From positions 1-25,184 of IMG/VR virus record IMGVR_UViG_3300025083_000212: a stretch of 25,184 nucleotides of DNA; one strand, 5' to 3'. Below the pieces are notes generated by a model. It ran no database searches. It saw only the letters and a list, made by a program, of their open reading frames with translations, and was not told the origin of the DNA. Below, piece after piece: positions 6,741 to 14,341 of this stretch (its first letter is position 1; each line of letters opens with the position of its first letter). The position numbers were made by a program, and so were the translations under genes. This DNA is from a virus.

Positions 6741-7717
6741 ACTTTCTTCCAGGCGTTTAATTTAATGATTGCTTCTAGTCCTTGGTAGGTATTACATTCT
6801 ACCAGATTTTGCACGTTGTGTCCAGACATCTTCATGTCATTGATATCTTTTTCAATCACGGTACTCGGCCAGATGACGATACTGTTCCCGGATGAGATAA
6901 GTTTTTCATACTTGGCGACAATCTCTTTGTTTCGTGGTTCATTGTCCAGAACATAAATGAGATCGTTGAACTCAGTGCCATCCAACGTAACGTCAGATCC
7001 ACACATGGCGATTGCATTTGATAAAAACAAGGAATCAAATGGTCCTTCTGTGACATATATTTTCTTAGTATTGTTTACTCTATCAAGTCCAAATAATTTA
7101 GGAAATGATTTATCTAAAATCGTTGTGATGTAACGAAGTTTGGTATTTTTATCTAATGACCTCCCTTGATGCCCAAACACTTTGCCATCACTGGACATTA
7201 GTGGGATGACGATCCTAGATTCTTTTTGATTATTGCTGAGTTTTGCCCAAGCATTGAAGTCCTCTGCGTAGTAAAAAATTGAGAATAAATCCTCTGGAAT
7301 TTGGCGCTGACTTAAGTATACTTTTGCGGGATGTTCTTTATTTAGAGTTTCGACTTTTTTAAGATCTGAGAATATATCTTTCTTAAATACCGGAGTGGGA
7401 ATTTTAAAATCTGGCACTGCAGTATTAGATCCCTTGCCAGTGAGACCTTCTTTATATCTCTCCATAATGTACTCATCATGGAGTGCAGGAGATTGATCTT
7501 TTAAGAAATTTGTAAACGTTCTACCCATGCCACAGTTGTGACATTTAAAAAAGTAATCATTACGTTTCCGATAAAAATAACCCCTAGTTTTATTGCGGTG
7601 CTTCTGTGAGTCACCGCAGTAGGGGCATCTGAATGTATACAGATCTGATTTCTTTTTAGCAAACTTTACAAGTTGAGGCGAGATAAGATTAATATACTTC
7701 GCATCAATGAAATTCAT
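6737..7717 (-). CDS. 61: DNA primase, T4 gp61-like
   Basis: The primase makes RNA primers for lagging-strand synthesis with helicase gp41. The N-terminal zinc site is clear: CPYCGDS (Cys31, Cys34) and KCHNCG (Cys59, Cys62). A TOPRIM domain follows, with VTEGPFDSLFLSN (catalytic Glu, about residue 219) and YVLDNEP (metal-binding Asp, about 254). Length 326 aa compares with 342 in T4. It is the first gene of the gp61-nrdA-nrdB unit, with a strong sigma70-type promoter just upstream (7744-7772). I see no clear ribosome-binding site before the ATG at 7717. Confidence 0.96.
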   Translation of the reverse strand: MNFIDAKYINLISPQLVKFAKKKSDLYTFRCPYCGDSQKHRNKTRGYFYRKRNDYFFKCHNCGMGRTFTNFLKDQSPALHDEYIMERYKEGLTGKGSNTAVPDFKIPTPVFKKDIFSDLKKVETLNKEHPAKVYLSQRQIPEDLFSIFYYAEDFNAWAKLSNNQKESRIVIPLMSSDGKVFGHQGRSLDKNTKLRYITTILDKSFPKLFGLDRVNNTKKIYVTEGPFDSLFLSNAIAMCGSDVTLDGTEFNDLIYVLDNEPRNKEIVAKYEKLISSGNSIVIWPSTVIEKDINDMKMSGHNVQNLVECNTYQGLEAIIKLNAWKKV

Positions 7718-7736
7718 ACTATAGGGGCGAGTTGCT

Positions 7737-8144
7737 TCACCTCACTATAGCAGCTTGCTGGTACGCTGTCAATGATGCTTGAGGCAACTGGTTCATTGTA
7801 GGAGTGCCACCAAAAGTATCGGATATCCTCAGTAAAATGACTGCTGCTGTAGCAACACCAACACTTACCCAACGGAAACGAGAGAGTTGTTCTACTCTAC
7901 CTTCTACTTTATCAATCTTATCTTCTACTTTTTCAATCAGTTTAATTAATGCATTACTATTCTTATCAACTTCGTCTAATCTATTTTCATGACGTTCCAG
8001 AATGATTGCCACTCTGTTACTATTCTCAGATATGGATGTAACTGCTCTTTCTAACTTATCCAACATTTCTTTTGAAAGGTCTTCATAGATATCAAGTTTT
8101 GATTTGAGGACTGCTAAGTCTCTCCCAGATCCAAAAGGTGACAT
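7737..8144 (-). CDS. Coiled-coil protein with C-terminal membrane anchor, 135 aa
   Basis: Residues 10-88 show heptad-like spacing of Leu/Ile/Val with many Glu and Lys (LDKLERAVTSISENSNRV, LIKLIEKVEDKIDKVEGRVE), typical of a long coiled coil. A single membrane span follows at about 91-107 (WVSVGVATAAVILLRI), then a short polar tail. This layout resembles XhlA-type phage proteins and small T4-like membrane proteins, some of which act at lysis, but no diagnostic motif decides it. It starts one base after the stop of the upstream gene, and its 3' end carries the promoter for gp61. Confidence 0.75.
   Translation of the reverse strand: MSPFGSGRDLAVLKSKLDIYEDLSKEMLDKLERAVTSISENSNRVAIILERHENRLDEVDKNSNALIKLIEKVEDKIDKVEGRVEQLSRFRWVSVGVATAAVILLRISDTFGGTPTMNQLPQASLTAYQQAAIVR
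7744..7772 (-). promoter_or_regulatory. Sigma70-type early promoter for gp61-nrdA-nrdB
   Basis: On the minus strand TTGACA (7772-7767) and TATAGT (7749-7744) are separated by exactly 17 bases. The -35 matches the host consensus fully and the -10 in five of six positions. Transcription would start near 7737, about 20 bases before the primase ATG. The promoter lies inside the 3' end of the coiled-coil gene. Confidence 0.75.
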
Positions 8145-8145
8145 G

Positions 8146-8889
8146 TTATACAGATGACGGATTGAACTGCATAATCTTAAGGAAATCTTCTACACTCTTA
8201 TTCATGAGGAAACGATACTGATCCTGAACGCCAGCGTCGAGTGCTTCAAATGTAGCAACCATTCTCTTAGCAACATCAGTGTTAACTCTGAGTGAACGAC
8301 CGTCTCTGAACTGAACGAAACCTTCTACTTCTTGATTGCCATAGGTAGATTCCTGCGCCAGTTTCATGAGAGTTCCAAGAACTTCCAATCCAGGAGCCTG
8401 AGTTCCTGCTGATTCTGATACTTGCTTCTGAAGATTACTAGACTTCTCAGATGCTTTCTTTCTGAAGTCAGACAAACGTGCCTTCATCAGAGTATCCATC
8501 TCTTTAGTCTTATTCTGCATTTTGCCTTTGGCATCCTGCGCTTTCTTCTGAACTTCTTTCTGCTTGTTCAGTTTCTTCTGCTGAGTGATAGATTTCTGTG
8601 CCCTCTCAGTTTCTGATGGACCCTTCTGCTTATCATCAGCTTCGATGATGTGTTGTTCTTGTGTCATTTTTTTCTTTGCCTTCTTGTCTCGGTTGGTTAA
8701 AATTCTGTTTACAAGTTTACGACCTGCTTTTGTTCTACCATCATACTTTTTCTTTTTCTTACTGGCAGGAATACCAGGAGGTTCATGTGCAGGAGGTAGT
8801 GCTACATTAGCACCGGAACCAACAGAATTTGTTGGTTCTTCCCACATTTGATATCTCGCTTGCTGTAGAAGTTTTCTAATGTTTTTCAT
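8146..8889 (-). CDS. Lys/Gln-rich hypothetical protein, possible virion or prohead component, 247 aa
   Basis: The N-terminus carries EEPTNSVGSGANVALPP, a Pro/Gly stretch of a type I associate with virion proteins of marine T4-like phages. A very basic section follows (KKKKKYDGRTKAGRKLVN), then a Lys/Gln-rich likely coiled coil (about residues 85-160). A more globular C-terminal part contains EGFVQFRDGRSLRVNTDVAKRM. It overlaps the preceding gene by ATGA. High charge and low complexity suggest an assembly or scaffold-like role or nucleic-acid contact, but this is inference. No enzyme motif is seen. Confidence 0.75.
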   Translation of the reverse strand: MKNIRKLLQQARYQMWEEPTNSVGSGANVALPPAHEPPGIPASKKKKKYDGRTKAGRKLVNRILTNRDKKAKKKMTQEQHIIEADDKQKGPSETERAQKSITQQKKLNKQKEVQKKAQDAKGKMQNKTKEMDTLMKARLSDFRKKASEKSSNLQKQVSESAGTQAPGLEVLGTLMKLAQESTYGNQEVEGFVQFRDGRSLRVNTDVAKRMVATFEALDAGVQDQYRFLMNKSVEDFLKIMQFNPSSV

Positions 8890-9248
8890 ATTTTATTTAG
8901 TTCTTCTAAACATTTATAATCTGGTTCAACATGATCCAGATAGTTTGGTGGCATCCTGTTTAAGTATATCAGAAAAGATTTGAGAACAGGCCAACAATTT
9001 CTTTCAATTTTATAAAACAGCAAAGGAACTGTTGCATCATTAAATACATTAAAAAGAATAATCAAATGATTTAAAATTAAATGATGTTTAAGTATGTCAG
9101 AATTTATATACTTTCGCATAAGTTTTTTGACATACTTAAATCTCTTTAAATCCTCATCAAATTCTTCTTTAGTAGTACAGTGTGGATTGTTGTAATATTT
9201 AATTGCAAAGAAGACATAGTTGTCTTCGTTCAGTTCATCAAATCTCAT
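8886..9248 (-). CDS. Conserved hypothetical protein of T4-like marine phages, 120 aa
   Basis: A compact, mostly helical-looking protein beginning MRFDELNEDNYVFFAIKYY, with many Tyr, Phe and Asn. A hydrophobic run is present (LILNHLIILFNVFNDATVPL), but it is flanked like a buried helix rather than a membrane span. I recall similar proteins beside virion genes in marine T4-like phages, always without a function. The start is eight bases after the Ig-domain gene and its stop overlaps the next start as ATGA, so it belongs to the same late unit. Confidence 0.75.
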   Translation of the reverse strand: MRFDELNEDNYVFFAIKYYNNPHCTTKEEFDEDLKRFKYVKKLMRKYINSDILKHHLILNHLIILFNVFNDATVPLLFYKIERNCWPVLKSFLIYLNRMPPNYLDHVEPDYKCLEELNKI

Positions 9249-9255
9249 TTAATTA

Positions 9256-9846
9256 TCAGGTAACGGTAAGTGTAGCAGCGTCAGAAGTAACATCAGCACC
9301 ACCGGTAACAGAAACTACACAACGATACTGATTAGCATCGAGTCCTGTAACATCCGAGATGGCAAGTGTATTCGTAGCAGAACCACTGACAACACCTGCA
9401 TCAGATGAATTAGCAAAGTTTGATCCGGCATCAGTAGAAACTTGCCACTGGAAGGAAAGTGTTCCACCTGTAGGACGGGAGACAGCAGCAACAACGAATT
9501 GACCTGCGGCACCACCGGCTACTGAAGCAGATGCTGGTTGTGAATCAATAGTGATACCAAAGTCTGCTGCGATAGCATCATCTGCCTGACTTTCTGCACT
9601 ATTTGCTTCAGGACTAGAGATAACTGCCAGACACTCTGCCTTAGTGCGAGTTACTGTTCCTTGTGAATAGGTGGCAAATGCCCACCAACCAGGACCACTG
9701 ATGCCACGAGCTTTGTTCTCAGCGAGGTTTGCTTCCTGTGCGTCAACAAATACTACAGTCTGAGACTGTGATCCAGGACCGTTACCACGGACTCCTTCAA
9801 CCTTAGTTTTGTTCGCGTTGGAATCGGTATTTCCGTATAACGCCAT
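9256..9846 (-). CDS. Virion protein with C-terminal Ig-like domain, 196 aa
   Basis: Residues 1-90 (MALYGNTDSNANKTKVEGV, then GPGWWAFATYSQGTVTRTKAE) resemble small virion proteins common in marine T4-like phages. Residues about 98-196 form an Ig-like domain: Gly/Ser/Thr-rich strands, the core Trp in FQWQVSTDAG (Trp134) and Cys176 in the NQYRCVVSV strand. Ig-like domains in tailed phages decorate capsids, tails or fibres and are thought to help weak attachment to surfaces. A TATAAATA late promoter 36 bases upstream supports structural expression timing, and AAAGG lies about eight bases before the ATG. Position in the particle is not shown. Confidence 0.8.
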   Translation of the reverse strand: MALYGNTDSNANKTKVEGVRGNGPGSQSQTVVFVDAQEANLAENKARGISGPGWWAFATYSQGTVTRTKAECLAVISSPEANSAESQADDAIAADFGITIDSQPASASVAGGAAGQFVVAAVSRPTGGTLSFQWQVSTDAGSNFANSSDAGVVSGSATNTLAISDVTGLDANQYRCVVSVTGGADVTSDAATLTVT

Positions 9847-9881
9847 GTGATTTACCTTTGAAAGTTTTCGTAATCTTTGAT

Positions 9882-9889
9882 TATTTATA
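9882..9889 (-). promoter_or_regulatory. T4-like late promoter (TATAAATA)
   Basis: Exact TATAAATA on the minus strand, 36 bases before the Ig-domain virion gene. Its first T is also the last T of the run ending the upstream terminator, so the two elements share a base. Confidence 0.8.
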
Positions 9890-9911
9890 AAAAAAGGGGA
9901 GTATACTCCCC
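9889..9911 (-). terminator. Rho-independent terminator
   Basis: On the minus strand a self-complementary 16-mer, GGGGAGTATACTCCCC (9911-9896), is followed by seven T (9895-9889). It lies 27 bases after the stop of the 67-residue gene and ends the 11098-9939 unit. Confidence 0.85.
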
Positions 9912-9938
9912 AGTAAAATACCTAATTAGTAACTGCTA

Positions 9939-10142
9939 TCAGGCTTCTTCGCGAGAATTGATTGCCTTGGTAACAACTTCTAAAAGTTGATCGTCCATAT
10001 CAGTCTTAGTTAACTTAACTGCCTTAGCAAGAATAACAAGACAGATCTCAACAAGTTTCTCACCCAATTCTTCATTGTCTGGAACTTTAGAAACAGCATC
10101 GGAAATAACTTTGGATGCTAGTGGAAGTAGAAAGGATAACAT
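9939..10142 (-). CDS. Small conserved hypothetical protein, 67 aa
   Basis: I start at ATG 10142 because GAGG lies six bases upstream; an ATG at 10154 has no such site. The product opens MLSFLLPLASKVISDAVSKV and continues with a Leu/Ile/Val-rich helix (LVEICLVILAKAVKLTKT). It could be amphipathic or membrane-associated. I recall near-identical short proteins in many T4-like cyanophages, without a function. A terminator follows directly. Confidence 0.7.
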   Translation of the reverse strand: MLSFLLPLASKVISDAVSKVPDNEELGEKLVEICLVILAKAVKLTKTDMDDQLLEVVTKAINSREEA

Positions 10143-10180
10143 GGTAAACCTCATTAGTAATGTCTACCATATATATGCCT

Positions 10181-11098
10181 TTAGTATTTTTTTACCTTCA
10201 TTTTACTTCCACAACCTTCATCTACACTATCTTCACATTTACATTCATCAGTTCCATGAACGGGACACTTAGTTCCTGCTTTGGAATTATTGCATTTGCC
10301 TTCTTCCAATCCCATCTCAGATCTCCAATCGGAGAACTCTTCTTTCTTAGTTCCAATTGCTTTACTGATTGCCTTACGACGCTTCATAAGGTACTTATCA
10401 CTCTTATCAGTATCACCATCATTATCAACATCAGAATCTTCTTTGCCGACTGGATCAAGTCTTTTTTCATCTAGATCTTCCTCCTTCACACAGTTAGGTA
10501 CAACCTTACCGCCCTTCTTCTTAGTTCCCTTTGCCTTGTATCCATCCCAGCAAGAGTCAGCACCGACATTAGCACGGGCTTGCTTCATGCTACCTTCAAA
10601 CAATTTACCGGAGGAAAGTTTTGTTAACGTAGCATCCATCAGTGATGATGAATACTGATCCTCAACAGTCTTTTTATCATCAACTTCTCCGTAGCACTCT
10701 TTTCCAGCAATGCCATCAGAGGATCGCTTGATTAAAGAATCCGAATAATTATCGTTGTACATTTCTTTATGGGTACTTTTTCTTTTATTTATAGATGTAG
10801 ACCCCTCAGGAGTCTTAGTCTTACCATAACGTTCTTTCTTTTGACCTGGTGTCAAATCCTGAAGATACTCTCTGGTCTCATCAGTTCCAAGTTCATGGAC
10901 CTCACTGATATCAGAAATCCAACTTCTAAAAGTCTTATGATCTTCATCTAAACAGATCACATAGTTGGGTCCACGTCTAATAATAGTGCCAACTCTATCA
11001 TTTCCATTACGAACTTTCATTCCTTCAGGGAAGATCTCCTCGTTATAATATTGTTCACGAATATAAACCTTCTGATTGTATTCCGAAAAGTTATACAT
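10181..11098 (-). CDS. Multi-domain protein with EF-hand-like loop and Cys cluster, 305 aa
   Basis: Four parts are visible. Residues 25-66 look like a small beta-barrel (GTIIRRGPNYVICLDEDHKT). Residues 180-205 carry DSCWDGYKAKGTKKKGGK and PNCVKEE, a module I recall from several marine T4-like phage proteins. Residues 221-234 form a calcium-type loop, DSDVDNDGDTDKSD, as in dockerin or EF-hand repeats. The C-terminus has Cys269, Cys278, His281, Cys286, Cys288 and Cys296, which could bind zinc. The architecture suggests a virion or prohead protein, not an enzyme. A late-type box lies just upstream and another lies inside the gene. No clear ribosome-binding site precedes the start. Confidence 0.75.
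   Translation of the reverse strand: MYNFSEYNQKVYIREQYYNEEIFPEGMKVRNGNDRVGTIIRRGPNYVICLDEDHKTFRSWISDISEVHELGTDETREYLQDLTPGQKKERYGKTKTPEGSTSINKRKSTHKEMYNDNYSDSLIKRSSDGIAGKECYGEVDDKKTVEDQYSSSLMDATLTKLSSGKLFEGSMKQARANVGADSCWDGYKAKGTKKKGGKVVPNCVKEEDLDEKRLDPVGKEDSDVDNDGDTDKSDKYLMKRRKAISKAIGTKKEEFSDWRSEMGLEEGKCNNSKAGTKCPVHGTDECKCEDSVDEGCGSKMKVKKY
10786..10793 (-). promoter_or_regulatory. TATAAATA late-type box inside the 305-aa gene
   Basis: Exact TATAAATA on the minus strand, within codons for residues about 102-105. An in-frame ATG (Met113, position 10762) follows 23 bases downstream, so it could drive a shorter C-terminal product of 193 residues. No strong ribosome-binding site precedes that ATG, and chance occurrence is possible. 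Confidence 0.35.
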
Positions 11099-11121
11099 TA
11101 ATAATTTAAATTGTGTTCAAC

Positions 11122-11129
11122 TATTTATT
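11122..11129 (-). promoter_or_regulatory. T4-like late promoter box (AATAAATA)
   Basis: AATAAATA on the minus strand, one change from consensus, 23 bases before the ATG of the 305-residue gene and overlapping the stop of the upstream gene. Confidence 0.5.
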
Positions 11130-11676
11130 ACTTTAACATAATGTCTCTGATATCATCCATAAGTTTTTTACAGTCTCTATCAGAAATAGTTCTAGGCATA
11201 CCAGTTCTAAATGAATTGAAATCAGATTGAACTGCCGCTGCTCTCATCTTACTAGCAGACATACCTTCAGCACCATCAGCATCAGGATCTCTTTCACCAG
11301 CAGATATCACTTCTAGTTTTCTGAATGTATATTCAACTCCATTATACTTACTAATCATAGCATCATACTGTGACACACGGTCAGATCCTGCTACTAAAAC
11401 ACAGTCATGATATGTTCCTTGGAGACCTTGGAGTGCTTTAATAATTGTATTGATGTCACGATCATAAACAATGTTAGTACTCATAGAAGGAAACATCTTC
11501 TTCATGAGATCAGATTTAGTTTTTGAATCCAATGGATTTTTTTTCTTATCCTGAGTATGAGTAGGGTAGATAAGAAAATCATCACCAGCAGCAATCTTCT
11601 CTACTGCTTGCAGAAGTTTCTCATGTCCGATTGTTGGTGGGTTAAATCTACCCCATGCAAATACTACTCGTTTCAT
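11128..11676 (-). CDS. HxGH-superfamily nucleotidylyltransferase, 182 aa
   Basis: Residues 8-18 read WGRFNPPTIGH, the TxGH-type (HxGH superfamily) nucleotide-binding motif of cytidylyl/adenylyltransferases. Residues 138-145 read GMSASKMR, the second signature (SxSxxR) that holds the triphosphate. A central VLVAGSDRV strand-loop also fits. The family includes NMN adenylyltransferases (NadM/NadR type), phosphopantetheine adenylyltransferase and cytidylyltransferases; the sequence alone does not fix the substrate, though the overall look is closest to NadM-like enzymes. The start overlaps the ligase-like gene by ATGA, so the two products are made together. Several T4-like phages carry NAD-synthesis genes, which makes an NAD role plausible. 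Confidence 0.85.
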   Translation of the reverse strand: MKRVVFAWGRFNPPTIGHEKLLQAVEKIAAGDDFLIYPTHTQDKKKNPLDSKTKSDLMKKMFPSMSTNIVYDRDINTIIKALQGLQGTYHDCVLVAGSDRVSQYDAMISKYNGVEYTFRKLEVISAGERDPDADGAEGMSASKMRAAAVQSDFNSFRTGMPRTISDRDCKKLMDDIRDIMLK

Positions 11677-12887
11677 TTGTCTCCTGCTACCCAGTCTTTA
11701 GATACATTAAAGTTTGCTACGCTGAATGACAAACGATCAACTAACTTCACTGCGTTGGTTCCATTACTAACAGCAACATATCCCTCTGGTGCTGTGACTT
11801 CATAACCACCTTCTGTCTTAAGATAGGTTCCAATACGCTCACCCTTCTCAAGTTTGCGAATGAATACTAACTTCGCATCCTGCAATAACTTATATAGTTG
11901 TACTGTGCTATTAAGAGGGTTCTTATTCTTTTCAATAAACTCCAGACCATCAAACATCTTCTTGAGTTTGGTTGCTTTTGCCTTCGGAGTTTTTACTTTA
12001 TCAACTGCCTTCTGACATTCAGTCTCAAAATATTTTGTGAACTCTCTATAGAATGTATTGGGTTCAGGAACTGTTCTACCCTGACGAACATATGTGTTAA
12101 AGAAAATCTTTAATCGTGGTCCTACAGTCAACTGATCCTTAAGAACAATCTGTGCTGCTACCTCATCTAAGAATGATCCTGCTGTGCGAACATGACTAGG
12201 TGCCTGAGTTTTGAGTTGCGATAACTTATTCTTCTCAGTAGGTGTAAGAAGAGTATCCTTTCCTAACTGTCCTGTCTCGGCACTCAATACTAGAATGTCA
12301 TCACTCTTCTTTAATTTACTTACATCAAATCCGAACGAAGCATTCATACTGCTTACATCAGATCCTGAATAAGATGTATGAAATACTACACCGATCTTTG
12401 CTTTCTTTGCCTTCTCATATAGATCACTATCTTCTGGTATGGCATAGGTAATGGTGTTAGGTTGAAATGTGATACAAGTCTTACCATCAATCACCTGAGT
12501 TTTCTTATCATGAGTAAACAACAGGTCACCCTGTGCTACACCACTGATACCTAGTGCTGGAAAATATTTTAATGATGCTTTTAATTTCTCTACCAGACCA
12601 GCAGCATGACCGTGGTTCCTTTCAATATCAGCATCAACATAATTGATCTTCGCATCTTTATTGAAGACTGATTTAGTTCCAACAAAGAAGTTATCTGTGC
12701 CTGGATAGTTGCCACAGAAAATAGCAGGGGCACCATCCCATTTTGTAGTGATCTTAAAGTTATTATTGCCACCACCAGTAAAAGTTTTTGCTAGTAAATC
12801 TAAAAACTTAAATGCATCAGAAGCACCAGCAGCTCCGTCAAATAATATACTATCTTCTAAGTGTTCTAAGTGTGTGTTCTTACTCAT
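11673..12887 (-). CDS. Ligase-like KxDG protein, 404 aa
   Basis: Residues 49-52 are KWDG within TTKWDGAPAIFCG, matching motif I (KxDG) of covalent nucleotidyltransferases (DNA and RNA ligases, capping enzymes), where the Lys becomes adenylated. Further downstream, FFVGTKSVF, ISGVAQGDLLF and KIGVVFHTSYSG are positioned like later motifs of that fold (Ia/III, IIIa and IV), but this assignment is by eye. A C-terminal Lys-rich region (KAKATKLKKM) could contact nucleic acid. It overlaps both neighbours by ATGA. I recall such proteins as uncharacterised in marine T4-like phages. Ligase activity is inference; T4-type gp30 and Rnl genes are not otherwise seen here. Confidence 0.75.
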   Translation of the reverse strand: MSKNTHLEHLEDSILFDGAAGASDAFKFLDLLAKTFTGGGNNNFKITTKWDGAPAIFCGNYPGTDNFFVGTKSVFNKDAKINYVDADIERNHGHAAGLVEKLKASLKYFPALGISGVAQGDLLFTHDKKTQVIDGKTCITFQPNTITYAIPEDSDLYEKAKKAKIGVVFHTSYSGSDVSSMNASFGFDVSKLKKSDDILVLSAETGQLGKDTLLTPTEKNKLSQLKTQAPSHVRTAGSFLDEVAAQIVLKDQLTVGPRLKIFFNTYVRQGRTVPEPNTFYREFTKYFETECQKAVDKVKTPKAKATKLKKMFDGLEFIEKNKNPLNSTVQLYKLLQDAKLVFIRKLEKGERIGTYLKTEGGYEVTAPEGYVAVSNGTNAVKLVDRLSFSVANFNVSKDWVAGDK

Positions 12888-14320
12888 GATCCTGCAATGT
12901 ATTCAGATAAACCTTTTTGTTTCTCCACATAATTACGAATAGCAGTGCCACCCCACTCAATCTTATGTCTGAATTTAATTAGATCATAAACTTTATTATC
13001 ATTTTTATTCTTAGCACTAATGATAACTGCTGGCAGTGGTGCTCCCACAGTAGGATCTCTAGGAACTGATTTGTGATATGTCGATGCCAGTTCCAGATTT
13101 GCTTCTACATCCAAGTCTGGTCTACCGTTGAGTGCTACATGTAATTTAGAGAAATCAAACTTCTCATAACCACTACCAATAATCTCTACGAGTTTTACAT
13201 TCTCCTCATTTTTTGTAGCGAAGTCATCAAGTGTTTCCACAAAATGTCTTCTCCAAGAAGAGTTACCAAACTTATTCTGTATTCTGTTATGCGCCCAGAG
13301 ATAGATATCATTCATCACAGCAGCAGCATGATGCTTAGTTGTTTCCCAATCTCCGTCATTATGTTTGGCGTAGATTGCTTCTAGTTGAACGTTATTGATT
13401 AGATTTTCATCTAAGATAACACCCCAGAAATTATTAACAGTTTGGATATCCCATCCACCAACCTGAGCGAATTGATCTACCTCACGCTTGAGTGAGATCT
13501 GAGTGATAGCTAATTTTCTATTACCATATCTACCAGGAATTGTTATATCTTTCTTCCCATCAATCCTCACAAAGATATCAACCTTTGTCGTTAGTTCACC
13601 ACCAACACCATCAGCTTCGACTTCAATTTTATTGTAAACTCTATTATGATACATGACATTTGCTAACTGAGAAATTTCTCTGGAGTTAGCATACTGAACG
13701 CATGGCGTCATGATACTCATGCGATCAGCAATACCTGATGCCTTCTCATCATTATCTAAAAGTTGCTCGCAAAAAACCAATGACATATTGATGGGCGATA
13801 ACTTAATAGTCAGTTCAACATCATCATCAGGGATCATCTTAGCGGACTCCCTAATAGTTTTAAAATTAGGAGACTTGAATGTATTAAAACTTCCTTTGTG
13901 ATCTGTAGACAGTGTTCTATATTGCTTTTCTAGAATATTTAAAATATCCCTTTCATTAATTCTTTTTCCTTTATTAACAAAACGAGCAGTAATCGCTGCT
14001 GCTAGAATTCCTTCTGCAGCATTACCCATATTATATCTTGCTCTACCACCACCACTACCAACTCCATATCTAATTTTTAGTGTAGTGCGAGAATTTCTTT
14101 CCAAGTCTCTTTCACTAAGACCAGATGCCTGTGCTATCTCAGGATGTACTTTAACTTCATTGCCACCTCTAGCATCATTAAGGATCAGGGGGCGATCCAC
14201 ATTACGATATCTTCCAGTAAGGTATTCATAAAGTTCTACAATCAAACCAATCTTATCAGCTTTATAACTAGTTACTTGATATATTTCATCCTTAGTTCTC
14301 GGACGAATAGAATATGCCAT
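12884..14320 (-). CDS. Hypothetical protein, possible PD-(D/E)XK-type nuclease, 478 aa
   Basis: I do not recognise the family with certainty. The protein has an early Gly/Arg-rich stretch (GVGSGGGRARYNMGNAAEG), with Glu103 in the helix-like part after it. Around residues 245-280, TKVDIFVRIDGKK and then ITQISLKRE resemble the D...xK core of PD-(D/E)XK nucleases (Asp248 and Lys278), though the (D/E) position would be Ser276, which is atypical. The C-terminal half is mixed and ends with an Arg/Lys-rich section (YDLIKFRHKIEWGG). It is first in a three-gene overlap chain with the ligase-like and HxGH genes, so a nucleic-acid processing role is plausible. GGGGG seven bases before the ATG is its ribosome-binding site, inside a hairpin. 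Confidence 0.7.
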   Translation of the reverse strand: MAYSIRPRTKDEIYQVTSYKADKIGLIVELYEYLTGRYRNVDRPLILNDARGGNEVKVHPEIAQASGLSERDLERNSRTTLKIRYGVGSGGGRARYNMGNAAEGILAAAITARFVNKGKRINERDILNILEKQYRTLSTDHKGSFNTFKSPNFKTIRESAKMIPDDDVELTIKLSPINMSLVFCEQLLDNDEKASGIADRMSIMTPCVQYANSREISQLANVMYHNRVYNKIEVEADGVGGELTTKVDIFVRIDGKKDITIPGRYGNRKLAITQISLKREVDQFAQVGGWDIQTVNNFWGVILDENLINNVQLEAIYAKHNDGDWETTKHHAAAVMNDIYLWAHNRIQNKFGNSSWRRHFVETLDDFATKNEENVKLVEIIGSGYEKFDFSKLHVALNGRPDLDVEANLELASTYHKSVPRDPTVGAPLPAVIISAKNKNDNKVYDLIKFRHKIEWGGTAIRNYVEKQKGLSEYIAGS

Positions 14321-14321
14321 T

Positions 14322-14341
14322 AAAAAACCCCCTTACGGGGG
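14322..14341 (-). terminator. Terminator hairpin overlapping the ribosome-binding site of the 478-aa gene
   Basis: On the minus strand CCCCC, a GTAA loop and GGGGG (14341-14328) are followed by six T (14327-14322), one A and the ATG at 14320. It would end the gp43-uvsX-gp41-mazG transcript. The GGGGG arm is also the ribosome-binding site of the next gene, and the T-run is its spacer. Confidence 0.8.

Noticed and set aside
8886-8905. CTAAATAA near the start of the 247-aa gene as a late promoter
   Set aside because: It overlaps the upstream stop, matches poorly and would leave almost no leader; chance in AT-rich DNA is likely.
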